Shown: piece by piece, positions 30,553-44,000 of the stretch
Layout: every line of letters starts with the position of its first letter
Numbering within the stretch: position 1 is the stretch's first letter
Assembly (NCBI GenBank): GCA_963966185.1
Contig: CAWZYM010000312.1
Location: 1,162,001-1,226,000, forward strand
Reading direction: 5' to 3'
DNA length: 64,000 nucleotides
From: Rhabditoides inermis
Taxonomy: Eukaryota > Nematoda > Chromadorea > Rhabditida > Rhabditidae
The notes under the pieces: model-generated
Told to the model about the DNA's origin: nothing
The model's input: the letters and a program-made list of their open reading frames with translations, nothing else
The model's database searches: none
Program-made: the position numbers and the translations under genes

Positions 30553-31456
30553 CCTGCACCCGCCGTCCTGCTCTAGATCTAGAGCACTGCCAAATTAAAA
30601 AAAAACACACACACACAAATAAACTCGATTTTTCATAGCGAACAGCGATGATAACGGAGTCGACGAGTATGAAACATCTTCATATCCACTTCTTTACATA
30701 TTTTTGCGCCCAACAAAAAAAAAGAAAGCGAATAATGAAGCAACAAAATTAGTAGAAGGCCCGAAAATATCGATCAGCTGTTGCGCCCATGACGTCATTA
30801 TCGTGGCGCTAAACGCTGTAAGATGGACGAATATTCGCCGGAAGGCGTACTCGTTTATTCCTTTATAACTTTTTTTTTCTTTTTTCTTATAAAATTGTTA
30901 CATAGTCAATGCTTACACGCGTCGACCAAGGTAGCGTTTCGCTTCTACGTATCGTGCAGGCAAGCAGGCCAGGTATAGGCTACAGGCCTAGGCCAGGTTT
31001 CTGCACGAAGTCGTGCTGCTTTTACTGGCCGCTGCAAGCCGCACCTCTATAAAAATTGTTAATTCAAACCCGGCGATTTCTACATGCTGGAGGTGGAGGG
31101 CTACGGTATATGATGTAGGATAGGATGCCACGAAAGGATGCCTGAGATGCCACGAAACCGTCTGCTACAGTAACCCGTCACTCACAGACAGCCATTGCGG
31201 CATTGCGTTTTCTGTTTTTCATATATCTTCATCCTCAGGGTGAATCGCCTATCGATCATAACTGTTTAAAAATATATTTTTGAAACATTCTGTACTTCTT
31301 CTTGTCACATGTCCGACCAATCGAAAACGACCAATATAAGGGTTATATCGCGGTTTATCTTTGACAACGATAACCAGCGACGCAAAAATCAAAAACGAAA
31401 GTATCGACTATACAACGAAATGTGTGAGAGGGGGTCGTGTAGCTTATTAGGGGCGT
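30553..31456. other. Intergenic: LMBRD2 promoter and unc-54 3' flank
   Basis: No gene seen. A palindromic TGACGTCA (CRE/ATF-type octamer) lies near 30789-30796, about 240 bases upstream of the LMBRD2 start. The unc-54 3' UTR must lie at the right side, but I find no clear AATAAA close to its stop. Confidence 0.5.
30789..30796. promoter_or_regulatory. CRE-like TGACGTCA site
   Basis: Perfect eight-base CREB/ATF palindrome about 240 bases upstream of the LMBRD2 ATG. One match alone is weak evidence. Confidence 0.3.
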
Positions 31457-34400
31457 TTAGAAGTCGTTGCGGACGCGGGACGGGGAGCGCATGACGGCGG
31501 CGGACTGGCTGGTCTGGAGTCCTCCGGGCGCGGCCGAGGCGGTCGAGCGGGACTTGGCGCGCATCTTGGACAGCGAGTTCTCGGCCATGTCGGCGCGCTC
31601 CTCGGCGTCGTCGAGCTGGTGCTGGATCTGCCTGTACTTCTGCAGGTTCAGGTTCGCCAGCTCCTCCTGAAAACGCGACGCATGAGGAGTGGCATGATGC
31701 ATAAAGGATAAAGGCAACTCACAGCCTCCTCGAGCTGCCTCTTCTGGGTCTTGAGCTTGTTCTGGAGCTTGTCGATCAGGTCCTGGAGACGGTCGAAGTT
31801 CTTCTTGTCCTCATCAACCTGTAAATGAATGGATTATTGATTGATTCTCTCTGTTGCTATCGCTCGCCCTCTGCTCACACACTCACCTGGAACTGGAGCT
31901 CGCGGACGCGGCGGTCGGCCTTGGCGAGGTTCTTGTTGCTCTCCTGGAAGCGGCGCTGCTCTCCGTCAAGCTCGGACTCGAGCTCGCGCACGCGCTGCTC
32001 CAGCTTGGCGATGACCTTCTTTCCTCCCTTGAGGGCGGCAGCCTCGGCCTCGTCGAGGCGGACCTGGATCTCCTTGAGCTGCTGCTCGAGGGCCTTCCTC
32101 TGGCGGTCGATGTGCTGCGAGTGCTCCTGCTCCTGGCGGAGCTCCTCGGCAAGGCGGGTCGCGTCAGCGATGGCCTTCTTGGAGCGCTCCTCAGCCGCCT
32201 TGTACTCGTTGAGGGTCTCGTCGAGGTCGGCGTGGATGGCCTGGAGCTCTCCCTCGAGCTTGCGCTTGGCCTGTCCGAGGGACGAGACCTGGGCGCCGAA
32301 CTCGTTGGCCTGGTCGCGGGCGTCAGCGGCCTCGTACTCGGCCTGCTTGCGGGCGCGCTCGGCAGCCTCGTTGGCGACGGCGAGCTCCTCCTTCTCCGCC
32401 TGCAGCAGAGTGGCGCGCTTCTCGGCGTTGAAGAACTGCTCGCGGATGTCGTCGCGCTGGCGCTGCTCCTCCTCAACCTGCATCTGCAGCTCGCGGACCT
32501 GCTCCTGGTAGCGCTTCAGGTTCTTCTGCGCATCGGCGTTGGCCTTGTTGGCGTGGTCCAGGGCAATCTCGAGCTCGTTGATGTCAGCCTCGAGCTTCTT
32601 CTTGACGCGGAGCAGTTCGGCCTTGCCCTTGCTCTCGGTCTCGAGCGACGCCTGCATGCTGTCCATGGCGCGCTGGTGGTTCTTGCGGGTGTTCTCGAAC
32701 TCCTCCTCCTTCTCCTGGATGCGCTTCTCGATCTCGGAGCGGATCTGGGAGACCTCGACCTGGGCGCGGAGCACCTTGGACTCCTCGGCCTCAAGAGCGG
32801 CCTCGGCCTCGTCGAGAGCGTGCTGGAGCTCCTCCTTCTCGATCTCGAGACGGCGGATGATCTTCTGCATCTCGTGCACGGAGCGTCCTCCCTCTCCAAG
32901 CTGGTCGGCCAGGTCCTTGATCTCCTGCGACAGCGACTTGTTCTCGCGACGGAGTCCCTCAACGACCTCAGCCAGCTCCTCCTGGGCGTTCTTGGCCTTG
33001 AAGAGCTCGGTGGAGACGTTGCGGGCGTCACGCTGTACGGCGTCAAGCTCGGCGGCGACGTCGTCGTTCTTCTTCTTCCACTCGTCGACGATCTTGTCGA
33101 AGCCCTTCTGCTTCTTCTCCATGGCGTTGGCGTAGCTGTTGGCGCGCTCAACGTCGACCTGGGCGTCGTCGAGGTCTCCAACAAGGCGAGACTTGGTCTT
33201 CTCGAGCGAGGCGATCTTGGAGTTGGCGGCATCGAGAGCCTCCTGGAGCTCGTTGATCTTGGTGGCCTGGCGGCGCTTGGCATCCTCGAGCTCGTCGGCC
33301 TTGAGCAGACCCTCTCCATCGAAGCGGCTCTTCCACTGCTGGACCTCGGCGTTGGCCTTGGACAGCTGGCGCATCACCTCGTTCTTGGACTCGATCTCCT
33401 CCTCGAGCGACTCGCGGATCTGGTCGGCCTCGTGCTGGTAGTTCTTGGCCTGGGCAGCGAGAGTCTGACGCTCGCGCGCCTCCTCGTCGGCGGTGCGGCG
33501 GGCCTCCTCGAGCTGGCTGGTCAGCTGAGACTTCAGGCGCGACAGCTGGTTGACCTGAGACTCGGCATCCTCAAGCTGGCGGCTGAGGTCTCCGTTCTCG
33601 TTGTGGAGACGTCCCTTGAGTGAGGTGAAGTCCTGGAGCTGGCGAGCCTGCTCGTCAGCCTTGGACTGGAGCTCAGAGAGCTGCAGCTCGAACTGCTTGG
33701 CGAGCTTCTCGTTGTTCAGCTTGGCGGAGGTCTCCTGGTCGAGCTGGGCAGCGAGGTCCTCAGCCTCACGCTGGACCTGCGACTTGTCCTTCTCGATCTT
33801 GGCCTTCTGCTTCTGGACCTGGTCGAGCTGATCAGTGAGCTCAGCGACGGCGTCGGTGTGCTTCTTGCGGAGCTGTCCGAGCTGGTTCTCGTGGTTCATG
33901 TTGGCCTCCTCGAGATCGCGGCGGAGCTTAGCGAGCTCAGCCTCGCGCTTCTTGTTGACCTCAACCTGGGCGGCGGTGGCTCCTCCCTGCTCGTCAAGAC
34001 GCTCGCCGAGCTCCTCAAGCTCGCGCTGGAGGTCGGACTTGGCGCGGTCGGCCTTGGAGCGGGACTGGCGCTCGTTCTCGAGCTCCTCCTCGAGCTCGGT
34101 GATGCGGGACTGTCCCTCCTTGATCTGCCTCTGCAGCTTGGAGACGAGCGACTGCTCGTCCTCAAGACGAGAGGACAGAGAGTGGAGCTCTCCCTCCTTC
34201 TTCTTGAGGTTGTTCTCGACGTCGTGGCGCTGGCGGGCTCCCTCATCGATGTTCTCCTGGGCGATCTTGAGCTCACCCTCGACCTTCCTCTTCTGCTTCT
34301 CGAGGTCGGCGCGGCTGCGCTTCTCGCGCTCGAGGGAGTCCTCGAGGTCGTCGAGGGTCTGCTCGAGCTTCTGCTTGATCTTGTTGGTGTGGTTGCCCTT

Positions 34401-37400
34401 GTCCTCCTCGGACTGCAGGTCCTCCATCAGCTTGCGGTTCACCTCCTCCTGGTGCTTCTTCTCCTTGTTCAGCTTGGCGATGGCCTCGTCCTGCTGCTGC
34501 ATTTCGTCCTGGAGAGAGCGGATCTGGTGGTCCTTGGACTGCTTCTCGGACTCGGACTTGCGGAGGCTCATCTCGAGGTCCTGGATCTGCTTCTTGAGGG
34601 ACTCAACTTCAGCCTCGATCTTCTTCTTGGAGCGGCCGAGATCGGCGGCGCGGTCCTCCTCGTCGGCAAGACGGTCGTTGAGCTCGTTGAGCTGCTTGTC
34701 GACGTCGGTCTTCTGGGAGTTGAGCTTGGCGAGGCGCTCCTCAGCGTCGGCGAGCTGGGTCTTGGTGTTCTCGAGGGTTCCGAACAGAGAGTTCTTCTCC
34801 TCGAGCAGCTTGGTGCCGTTGTCCTCGGCCTCCTTGCGGAGCTTCTCCTCCTTCTCGAGGCTCTCCTGGAGGGCCTTCATCTTGTCGCTCATGGCCTCCA
34901 TCTCCTCGGCCTCCTTTCCGGCCTTGAGCATGGGCTTGACCTTGCCGTACAGCTTAAACCACTCCCAGGTGCGGAGGGTGCACCAGCTGCGCACGTTGCG
35001 CTGGACGATGAGAAGTCCGGCGCGCTGCTCCATGCGACGCTTGCGGTCGGCCAGTCCGAGGTACCAGCGGATGCTGGACTGGAATCCGGTGAGGATGGCG
35101 GACAGAGCCTCGTCACGCAGGTCCTCAAGGTGAGCGAGCACTCCGGCCTTGAAGAACACCTTGGTGAGTCCGATACGGAAGTTCTCCTCGGTGAGCTTGC
35201 CCTCGTTGACGAGCTTGCTCATCATGGCCTCGGCGGCCTTCTTCGGGTCATCCTCGGCCTTGGCCTCCTTGGCGGCAAGGATGGCGTAACGCTGCTTGAA
35301 GTCGGGGTGCAGCGTGCGGTTGGGGAATCCCTTGCGGCAAATACGGATACCCTCGAGCACACCTGCAAAGAGCAATAATAAGCACTTTGTCGGACAAGCG
35401 ATAGTTCATTTCAAAAAAAAATCTATCCTAACTACAATTTCTCTTCTAGAAAACGCACCGTTGCAAGTGAGCTGGTTGAGCACAAGAGCGGCGTCGATCA
35501 TACCCGACTGCTTCTTCTCGTTGGGGATGATGCAACGGATAAAGTGGGGGTGGGTAGAGTTGAGCATAGTCATGAGTTTGTTGAGCGACTCGCGGTAGAG
35601 CATAGAGACAGTCATGAACGAGCCAGACTTTCCCTTCTTCTTTCCACCACCGCCTCCTCCCTCCTTGGCCTTGACGGCGGCCTCCTCCTGGGTGGTGTAG
35701 TCCTGCCAGATCTCGACCAGCAGGTCGTTGCCCTTGGACTGCTTCATCACCGACACGACAGTGTCGTTGAGGGGGTCCTTGTTCTTCTCGAGCCAGTTGG
35801 TGACGTTGTAACGCACAGTTCCGGCGTAGTGACGCATGGCGAAGTGAGCCTCGGCCTGCTTTCCCTTGGGCGGCTTGGGCTTCTCGAAGTTGGGGTGCTT
35901 GCCAAGATGGGTGTCTCCCAGCTTCTGGGCGAGGGTCATGTCAGTGGCCTTGGGCACAATGCACTCCTCGTCGAGCATGGAGATGATACCCATGGGCTTC
36001 TCAATCAGCTCGATACACGCCTGCAGATCGAGACCGAAATCGATGAACACCCACTGGATACCCTCACGGGCGTACTCCTGCAACGAGACGAGGGTTAGCA
36101 TGAGATACGAAAGGAGAGAAAGAAGAATGGTAGGAGAGGAAGTAGTGGAGAGATATGAAAATAGAGACATATAGAGAGAGAGATCGCTCACCTCCTGCTC
36201 GAGGACGAACATGTGGTGGTTGAAGAACTGCTGGAGCTTCTCGTTCACGAAGTTAATCCACAGCTGCTCGAAGGAGTTGAACTGAAAAGAAATGTGTTCA
36301 GGAGTGTTAAGTCACCGGCTGACATCATGGTCCGAGTATCAGTAGCATGGCTATATCAGTAGGCAAATACTCACATCGAAGATCTCGAATCCGGCGATAT
36401 CGAGCACACCGATGAAGTAGTCGCGGGAGATTCCCTGCTGGTCAAGAGTCATGTTGCACTTCTTGACGAGCCAGTTGAACACGCGCGAGTACAGACCCTT
36501 GGCCATAGCTCCGACGGCCCAGTTGACCTGGAACAATTAGATAAAGAGGGTTCACAGTTCTCGAAAGGGAAAGTGTGACTCACCTGCTCCATGTTCTGTC
36601 CCTTGGACACCCACTCGGTTCCGACCTTGACGCGGGGCTTGGTGAGGGCCTTGAGGAACACCTCGTGGTCGAGTCCGTACATCTTGGAGGCACGCTCGGC
36701 GGAGTCAGTGCCATCGGGCTCGGCCTGCAACGACGACGCGGGTAAGATCGGTCACACACACACACACACACACACACTCCAGCCGTCTCTTCTCACCTGC
36801 TCCTCACGAGGGCGCTGCTTGAACTTCATGTTACCCATGTGCATGAGGGCGGACATGAGACGGTAGCAGTCCATCTTCTCAGTCTCGCTGAAGTTGAGGA
36901 TGGTGAAGGCCTCGTCGGTGAGCTGGAATTCTGCAAAAGACGCATTCAACTTCTGTTTTCATCTTTCACATGTCCCTCCAACGCACCCTCGGTATCGTTG
37001 ATACCGTCGATGGAGAGCTCTGCCTGGGCGACGAACCAGTAGTCCTTCAGGGGCTCGTTCTGGAACATCAAGCGTGAACAACAGACTCTCGCATTGAAGA
37101 TCTACCGTAGCCGTGTCTCAACAACTCACGAGCTCGAGCTGTGCCTTGAGCTCCGGCTTGAAGTCGGAGAAGATCTGGTAGAAGATGTGGTAGCAACGCT
37201 CTCCAGGAGCCTGACGGATCACACGAGACTTCTCGAGCAGGTCTGCAAGTGAGACGGTGAAGTGACTAGAGATGCATAACTGATGCAGATTCGGGGCGCA
37301 AACTCACAGTGCTCGATATCGCAAGACGCAAGGCGTCCCTGCCTGGAGAAGTGGATACGGATGAACTTTCCGAAACGGGAAGAGTTGTTGTTACGCACGG

Positions 37401-39421
37401 TCTTGGCGTTTCCTGGAAAGCGCGAGCGGATGAGACTGGACTGGTTGAGTGTACAAGTGCTAGCTCACCGAACGCCTCCAGCACGGGGTTGGTCTGGACG
37501 ATCTGGTCCTCGAGGGTGACCTGCTTGGCGCCGTCGTTCGGCTTGTCCTGCTGCGAGGCTCCGACAGCCGCGAAGTAGGCAATAACCTTCTTGGTGTTCT
37601 CGGTCTTTCCGGCTCCCGACTCTCCGGTAATGAGCATTGACTGAAAGCGGTGCGGGTGAGTGACATGGTTGACAGCTAGACAGACAGAGGGACAGACATG
37701 TCCGAGAGGAGTGGTAGCTCACCTGGTTCTCGTGGTCGATGAGCATGTTGCGGTAGGCCTCGTCAGAGACGGCGAAGAGATGAGGGGGCATCTCAGTCTT
37801 ACGCTTGCCCATGAACATGCGCGCGACAGAGTCGGTGTAGATGGGCAGACGCTTGTACGGGTTGATCACAACGCAGAACAGTCCCGAGTAGGTCTGCAAA
37901 TCGGATCGTAAACATTTTCATTTTGCATGTTCTTGCGTTTGTCTATTATTCTCTTTTGATCGTTCTCTGTCCATCGCCGCTCACTCAGTTCTATCACCTA
38001 TCACCTTCTGTTTCCCAGAAAACACATATCCCTCCTCGCTTTTCTGCTCGCGCCGGCGATCGTGGGCGGTTGTAAGTTATAGCATCCCACCCCGATCGTC
38101 TCTCTCTCCCCCCCCCCTCTCTCTCCCTCCCTCTCTCTCTCTCCTTCTCATCTATCCCCGCTCCTCTCTCTCTCAGCTAGGATGCCCCACGGCAGAGCCC
38201 GTCTAGAGTGTAACACTGCGCGGTGAGCGGTGGCATGAGAGTTCCAGCTAGTACGATTACAATCACACCCTGATTATCGATCCATAGATTTGCAAATCAC
38301 CACAAAACACCGAGCAATTTCACACCCTGTCACTAATGTCACCGTCTCGATATCCACTCACTCGTAATATCAAATCTCTCACACAATCACAAACAACCCG
38401 CACGCTCACAACTCAACCCAAAACATCCACCCACAAAACGGAATGATCTGCATCTATGAAAGAAACATAAACCCCCAAAACTAGCTGCTATAATCGTTCT
38501 CACACCCTCCCCCTCTCCATTGTACAGGACACGATCGAATGTTTTCGCGGTGGGACGCGCGCCGGACTCACGTAAATGAGCATGGACGCGTAGCGGGCGC
38601 GCAGGTTGTGCAGGACGGAGGCGTCGTTGAGGAAGGACAGGTTGGACATGTCCTCGGTCTTCTCGAACTTGGGAGGGTTCATCTCCTGCACCAGCTCCTT
38701 CTTGAGGGTGACCTGCAAAGAAAACACAAGGTTAAATAAGCAAGTGTTCCACTGTTTGCAATCTGTCCGTTTCACTGTCACCATTTCGCCCAAAAATGGT
38801 GTTCTCAAGATCAGTTGTTATTGCTGCTCGTCTCGCCGAGTTTCCGAGTATCCGTCTTCGCTTTTCCCATCCCACCATTACACTATGGCCTGCCGCCTCT
38901 CCCTCTCTCCCGCAGGCATACGAAAGCAATAACGATCACATTCCGGCAGAGCGCAAAGAATTCGCGAGATACGTTTTAGCCAGCAGCTCACAAAAGAAGT
39001 CGAAAGAGCGTCTCAAATCAATACAGTAAACCGAATCATATCGAAGATAACAAATCAAAATCGCGCAGTAAGATTCGCCACATCACATTTCCAAAATTGC
39101 ATGTACACAATCGCTTAAATGCAACAGCAGTAGTCAAAGTGAAACGCGCGCGCTCGCAAAAAAAAGAACCCGCCTCGTTTCCGCGCACGGTGACGCAGGT
39201 GACGGTGTCTCCCTTGGTGCCGGTGATCTCGGCGGCCATGTATCCCTCCTCCGCATCGGGCACCCACACGTTCTTCTTCGAATCGTACGGCTTGGACTGG
39301 TCCTGTAAACCGGACACGGTACAGCAATCATGGAAAGTAAAGTAAAAAGGGAACGCACCGCGAGCATCTGCTCACGGCTCTGCTTAAGGTACTGCCATCC
39401 GGGATCCTTCTCGTGCTCCAT
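31457..39421 (-). CDS. unc-54: Muscle myosin heavy chain (UNC-54 type)
   Basis: Sixteen exons sum in frame to 1961 aa. The start [11 protein letters not shown] is the first base after a TTTTCAG at 39421. Next come an SH3-like N-domain and the motor with P-loop G-E-S-G-A-G-K-T (exon 37469-37640). Further on are the relay region D-I-A-G-F-E-I-F-D (exon 36375-36527), a Gly/Lys-rich loop 2 near 35645, and the actin-contact [12 protein letters not shown]. The IQ/lever region and the roughly 1100-residue coiled-coil rod sit almost entirely in the single 3476-base exon 31887-35362. A short nonhelical tail ends [11 protein letters not shown]. It is the thick-filament motor of body-wall muscle. Sequence similarity throughout favours UNC-54 over MYO-1/2/3. 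Codon use is strongly biased (AAG, GAG, CTC), as in highly expressed genes. The intron after 39174 begins with GC. Confidence 0.96.
37894..38571 (-). other. Large intron 3 of unc-54
   Basis: At 678 bases this is the longest intron in a gene whose other introns are mostly under 150 bases. It contains CT runs at about 38100-38175 and no coding signal. Its size and position near the 5' end make it a candidate for an intronic muscle enhancer. Confidence 0.4.
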
Positions 39422-41048
39422 CTGAAAAGCGAAGCACGTCAAAAACGTATAGGAATCAAACGCAAGTTGATCATGAAATACAGACACGTAACTTGAAAAC
39501 GCAAACGCACCTTGAATCAGTGAACGACCTTCCGGTGTGCGAAAGTCGGCTCGACTGGTGAGACTGCCGTGGGCTGTAGAGGGGCGGGGCGGCCGCAGCC
39601 TCATATACTCCGAGCAGCTACCGTACACTGCCAGCCGAGGGAGGCGAGGCGCAGCGAGGCGGAGAGTGGCAGAATAGTGTGGCGAGGGCAGAGGGTGCAG
39701 ACACGAGAGGGGAGGGAGGGAGCGTGTGATCGGTGGAGGGCGCGGTGAGGGAGCGGGGAGAAGTGAGAGGGAGGAGGGAGCGAGGAGAGAGGGAGAGTAA
39801 GCCTCTCTCTTACACACCCGCCCACGAGGCATGCCATCGCAGCCAGCGGCGCATTCGAAGAAGGAAAGAAACGGAGGGACGAGGTGAAAATGCGCGAGTT
39901 TTTCGCGAGCGGCATCAATCCGCTTCTTGCACCATCGAGCGTAATGGAAACATGCGTCAGGCTGCAAATCCACTTCCTCCCCCTCTCTCATCTCTTCAAT
40001 CGCTTGTACTGTCTCTGTCTTTGCACTGCACCGTATCAGTACCATTTGTATCGTGATCGTGCTGAAACACATTCACCAACCCATCTCCCAAAAAGGCAAT
40101 CCGCATCATCTTGCACTTCCATGTTCCTCACTTCTTCCGTGCCTCTCTTGCACATGCTCTTCCATTCCTCTCTTTCCATTCCACCTGCCGTTGTAACAGC
40201 CCGCATCTCTCGCTCGCTCGCACACAAACAACTCTGCCCTTGATTCCAGGGATGTGCAGAAGGTAAAACCTATCCTAAACCTTTCAACCCAGTATCCGAT
40301 GACTCGCCACTCGCCTCACAATTTACAGCCGGCCTGCCACGTCTGGCGGGTCAGTCACTGTCGCCCATCTCTCTCCCGACACACACCGCGCAACTGTTCT
40401 GTCGAGTCGACCGATTCCAATCAACACAACCACTCCTCACTCCTCCATTCCACATACATTCCGCATCAACATCTTCCCACCCTCACCTCCTCACAAAAGC
40501 GAAAACACATCTCCTCTCAATTACAACTCTGGTCAACAAGTTTCACGGAGCCCTATCAAAATATCAGCTTTTAGGACGAGCTATTCCGAAGGTCGTGAGC
40601 ATTGAATAGTGCGTTGCTTCGTTTTCTATCGTCTCCCGCATGCCACTAGAGCCTCACACATGTCATTCCGATCTCGCAGATCTCCTTCCATCCACGCAGT
40701 GTAATCCTCACTTTCTCTCCCCTCCCTCAATCCAATGGCATCCCCCAACACACTCCAGGGACCAACCACTCATTTCAAACTTATTATCAATTGAATAATC
40801 GCATATCATCAAACAATCAAAGATCACAACAATCAAGAAATAACTTACGATTCACAATCCAGTATAAATTATTCACAATGACGTGATGACCAGAACACGA
40901 AGCGATAAGTGTGGTGGGTCTACGAATTGAAAAGAGCTAGGAGGACAATCGATCATTCACACGGATGGAATGGAAAGCTATGGTATTTGGGGGAGTTGGA
41001 GTCGGCTAGTTGAGCACATATGGAGTAGAGACTACAGTGGCTGCTCGT
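39422..41048. other. Intergenic: unc-54 promoter and EMC1 3' flank
   Basis: No gene seen. A TATATGAGG on the minus strand near 39599-39607, about 180 bases upstream of the unc-54 ATG, is the best TATA candidate. It is flanked by a GC-rich block (GGGGCGGGGCGGCCGC, about 39581-39596). The TTTTCAG right before the ATG could be a trans-splice or 5'-UTR intron acceptor. Confidence 0.4.
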
Positions 41049-44000
41049 CTATGCCCACGCCTGCTTGAGGGCGTTGCCCCTGGCGATCCGCTTGCACACA
41101 TAGCTGCCCGCAAACAGACCAATCAACACCAGGCTGATCATCGCATAGTCAAAGTCCTCCTTGAGAATGTCGAACGTGCCCGACGGGTGGAGACGCGTGT
41201 AGAACACGTCAATGCCGTACGCCAGCATCAGCGACGTCGACTCCAGGCCAGATGGGCTGAAAATCAATGGGTACGCTCAGAGAGGCACATTGTTTAGAGT
41301 GCTCCATGCGCTGACTAGTGTGCAGTCTATACTTTCTCGCCCCAAACAACTCCTTCATCACTCGGCGACAGCAGCAGGCCAGGTCTGCAGTCGCTGCCGC
41401 GGCGGCACACAGGCATGTTACACTCTTCCTCCTCCCTCCCTCTACCCCTGCTGCCCTGCTGCCACCCTCTCGCGTCTTCCCCGAATCACCACCCTCCCAC
41501 CCCTGCTAGCCCTGGCATGCGCTCTATCTCGCCTCCTCTCCCCCTCCTCGTCACACTTGCCTCGTAAGAACACGAGTGAGCTGTGAAAAACGGGGGATCA
41601 GAAAGAATGAGAGAGTGAAGAAGAGAGAGAGCGAGAGCGAGAGAGAGAGAGAGAAATCAGGGCGGCAGATCTAAGCGAGATCAGCCCATCAATCCACGCA
41701 ATGCCATCCCGCAGATACACAAATCCCATTGCACCACATTGTGAAACAACAAGACAACTAGAAAACACCTGGAATAGGCATCAACCAGCTGCCAAACCAC
41801 CCCCACATTCCTATAGTCAATAGAGTTTTGAAACTCCGTGTGACTCCTCATCCTGAAACTCCTCATCCTATCCTATCCTACTACATTCACATACTCTCTC
41901 TCTCCCCCTCTCTCACCCTCCCGCAGCCCGCACTCACGCAGTTACTATGCCGCGCACGTGGTGCACCGTCTGGTTGTAGTTGAGCATGTCCTCGCTGGGC
42001 ACGGCAATCTCCGGCATGTACGGAATGATCATCTCCTCCCGCATCTCCTGCGTCACCTCCAGCGGACGGGTCGCGTCCACAAAGCGTCGGTTCACCTGCA
42101 ACCACAAAACTGTACATTATAAATAATTACAATCCTTAAATATGTTTCGTACAAATATCATTAACATGCGAACATGCGTCACAACAATGGCATTATAACA
42201 TACATAGAATCCACCACAACGAAAATACGCTTCACCACCAAAACAAGTCGCACATGTCAGCGCGGCAACAATAGCTCTTACATTCTAGTCACCCACCCCC
42301 ACCCCTCACCTCAAAGATGCCTCCAATGGGCAGGGCGAGTAGGATGGCCCGGTTGGAGAGGCCCTGCTCCGTCTCGCTCACCGCCATCGCATTCACGCCG
42401 TGCGCAAAGATGTACGACGAGGCGAGCACGTGCGGGGCGCGGCGAGGAGGACGGAGAGAGTCGAACCTCAATGGGCATACATAAAATCGAACTAGAAAAA
42501 ATACACAAATTTCAAAAAACTACTTATAGAGAAAAGTGAAGCGTAGAAACTACAAACCGTCGTAAAAAGTATTAATATTACAAGATTTCTCACAGATTTT
42601 TAGAAAACAAGTGAAACGTACAAACTACAAACTACATCTCTCCCAACCCCTGCCACTCACTTGTCGGCATCCGTCTGCTCCTCTCCCTCGTACAACTCGA
42701 GCACGCCAATCTCCGTGCGGCGAGCCTTCGAGTTCCAGTACGCGTACTGCAAAGGGACGAGTCTCTCTCTCCCCCTGCCTCTCTCTTTCCCTCACTCCAC
42801 CCCTTTCTCTCTCCCTCTTTCTCTCTCTCTCTCTCTCCCCCCCCCCCCACTCACCGCCAGCCAGTGTTCGCAGTGCACCATGTGGACGGGTCCGGCCGAG
42901 TTGGGCAGGCGAGCAGAGTGCACCACCTGATATTAGTATGTTTCACACTCATAATAAACTATGATTCAAGCTGATTAGGCAATATTTGACCTTCCTCATT
43001 CGCAAAATACCATTTCAAAACACACCAAATACGCTACACCACAAAAACAAGTAATATTGCACCCAACATCATGCAATTGCTTAGTGAATCAATCCATCAC
43101 AAACGCACAACACAATCAAACTATTCGTTTTCGCCAATACCACCAATAAACCAAAGTGAAATGCGCCATATCCCAATTAAAGGCAACAAGCACACCGACC
43201 TGTCCGCTGACGGCGTCAATCATCCAGACGCGCATCGCCTGCTGCTGCTCATTCAACACGGCCACAGCCACCAGGTTCGGATTGGCATACTTGTACGACA
43301 CACTCCGGTCCATCAACACACGACCCTGCGAGTGCACGCGCTCTGAAATGAGAACATTCAAAGATCGAGATTTATCCCGAAAGTTTGGAAGATTGGATGT
43401 AGTGGTTACATAGTGAACAAAGTTTACTTACGAAAAAACGACCACATACACCTTTAAGAGAACCTTAAATGACCTTTCTATATAGCCCCTAGTCTCCACC
43501 TCGGACAATTACTATAAAAAAAGTGTGATATAATAAACCCGTATTTTCTACGTTTCACCCATTCACTGAATAGAGATACCGGCTACCAAAGCAGTCAACC
43601 CACTTTACTCGATGCATACATGTTCATTGAGTGAACAGTGGTTGATCAACTATCCGGGTTCATTAGAAGTCATAAGAAAATATTGTACTTTTGTACATTT
43701 ACAATTCTTCGAAAAAGTGCATATAAAGACTTTAAAAACTAAACGTTTCATCGCTACACTACTTCTACATGTGCGATATCATATTGCACCGCGAGACTGT
43801 GATTGACGATTACCACACCCATCCAAAGAGACACCACCCGACTCACGCGTGGGTGGCTTCCCTTTGACGGCGACGATCCGGTCGCCCTCCGCCAGCTGCA
43901 GGTCCGCCTGCCACACGCGGGACAGCGACAGGGAAGAGAGGTCCACCTGCAAGTCGAGGACATATTCAACACCAACACGCATAAAACATGTTTCAGCAAC

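Noticed and set aside
32539..33135. Serine-rich plus-strand frame as a possible overlapping gene
   Set aside because: Antisense shadow of the coiled-coil rod; composition is fully explained by the reverse complement of Glu/Leu/Arg codons.
31854..35378. Plus-strand open frames of 589, 506 and 432 codons opposite the myosin rod
   Set aside because: Strong codon bias (AAG, GAG, CTC) in the 3.5-kb myosin exon keeps the reverse frames open. They encode Leu/Ser/Arg-rich nonsense and the minus strand is clearly UNC-54.
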